DNA of 64,000 bases from Phenylobacterium sp. (GTDB taxonomy: Bacteria > Pseudomonadota > Alphaproteobacteria > Caulobacterales > Caulobacteraceae): positions 1 through 64,000 of the forward strand of contig NZ_JAKRSA010000033.1 in the NCBI RefSeq assembly GCF_022402485.1, written 5' to 3'. Of this stretch, positions 63,868 through 64,000 are shown piece by piece. Every line of letters starts with the position of its first letter. Positions within the stretch are counted from its first letter, which is position 1. Below the pieces are notes generated by a model. That model was not told the origin of the DNA. It did not search any database and saw only the letters and a program-made list of their open reading frames with translations. Both the position numbers and the translations under genes were made by a program.

Positions 63868-64000
63868 GTGTTTCGACCGGCAAAGGCCCGGATGGCGGAG
63901 ATGATCTGATCCTGCACGTCGGCCTCCAGATAGGGGTGCATGGGCAGGCTGATGACGCGCTCGGCCGCAGCCAGGGTCACCGGCATGCCCCCCGGTCCCA
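63864..64000 (-). CDS. DegT/DnrJ/EryC1 family sugar aminotransferase, C-terminal fragment
   Basis: The last 44 codons are inside the window; the gene continues past the right edge. They contain MPVTLAAAERVISLPMHPYL followed by EADVQDQIISAIRAF, which is the characteristic C-terminus of PLP sugar aminotransferases (WbpE-like). The stop overlaps the next gene's ATG. With the UDP-sugar dehydrogenase this marks the end of a polysaccharide or glycan-modification cluster. Confidence 0.88.
   Translation of the reverse strand, partial: GPGGMPVTLAAAERVISLPMHPYLEADVQDQIISAIRAFAGRNT

Overview
This GC-rich window comes from an alphaproteobacterium of the order Caulobacterales, probably Caulobacteraceae (a Caulobacter or Phenylobacterium relative; the genus cannot be settled by reading). 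The evidence is the set of order-typical proteins: the single-domain response regulator CpdR (118 aa) beside an N-formylglutamate amidohydrolase, the nucleoid protein GapR (DUF2312) close to the sigma-54 activator TacA, a DUF6491 lipoprotein, a twin-transmembrane HIG1 protein and an aa3-oxidase subunit IV upstream of split pntAA/pntAB/pntB genes. Most of the window is ordinary, densely packed core chromosome.

Layout. 1-5.4 kb: start of etfB, a PduO-type cobalamin adenosyltransferase, two tandem TetR regulators, a (2S)-methylsuccinyl-CoA dehydrogenase and a glutathione transferase. ETF, adenosylcobalamin and Mcd together point to the ethylmalonyl-CoA pathway. 5.4-17.5 kb: hydrolase, coiled-coil unknown, an unusual clpP-GH13-Rieske run on the minus strand, an extensin-like protein, SDR, GNAT, aminotransferase, typA, a probable small RNA at about 15.89-15.98 kb, N-formylglutamate amidohydrolase, cpdR and tRNA-Val(GAC). 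17.5-20.4 kb: an accessory pocket behind the tRNA. It has sparse coding, lower-GC spacers, a two-gene unit that looks like a polymorphic toxin and its immunity protein, and a 4 x 16 bp tandem repeat. 20.4-31 kb: a large TonB-dependent receptor, mnmC, lipoproteins, motA, an MFS transporter, a lytic transglycosylase and an SDR. 31-34.3 kb: rpmJ (41 aa), a HAD phosphatase, gapR with a translationally coupled small gene, a long inverted repeat and tacA. 34.4-45 kb: PQQ/haem alcohol dehydrogenase, oligoendopeptidase F, thioesterase, hydrolase, the transhydrogenase operon and an M23 peptidase. 45-55.7 kb (minus strand): yebC, an RNase H-like unknown, ruvCAB, ybgC, tolQRAB, pal, cpoB and tilS. 55.7-64 kb: SDR, hydrolase, quinone oxidoreductase, two secreted unknowns, patatin, thioesterase, and the edge of a polysaccharide-sugar cluster (UDP-sugar dehydrogenase and DegT aminotransferase).

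The most promising unexplained items are the toxin/immunity-like pair beside tRNA-Val, the candidate small RNA with its own promoter-like elements and terminator, a Rieske oxygenase homologue that keeps its 2Fe-2S site but has lost its catalytic iron ligands, and a ClpP homologue with Asn in place of the catalytic Asp. Function calls rest on recognising motifs and family sequences by eye. No database search was run.
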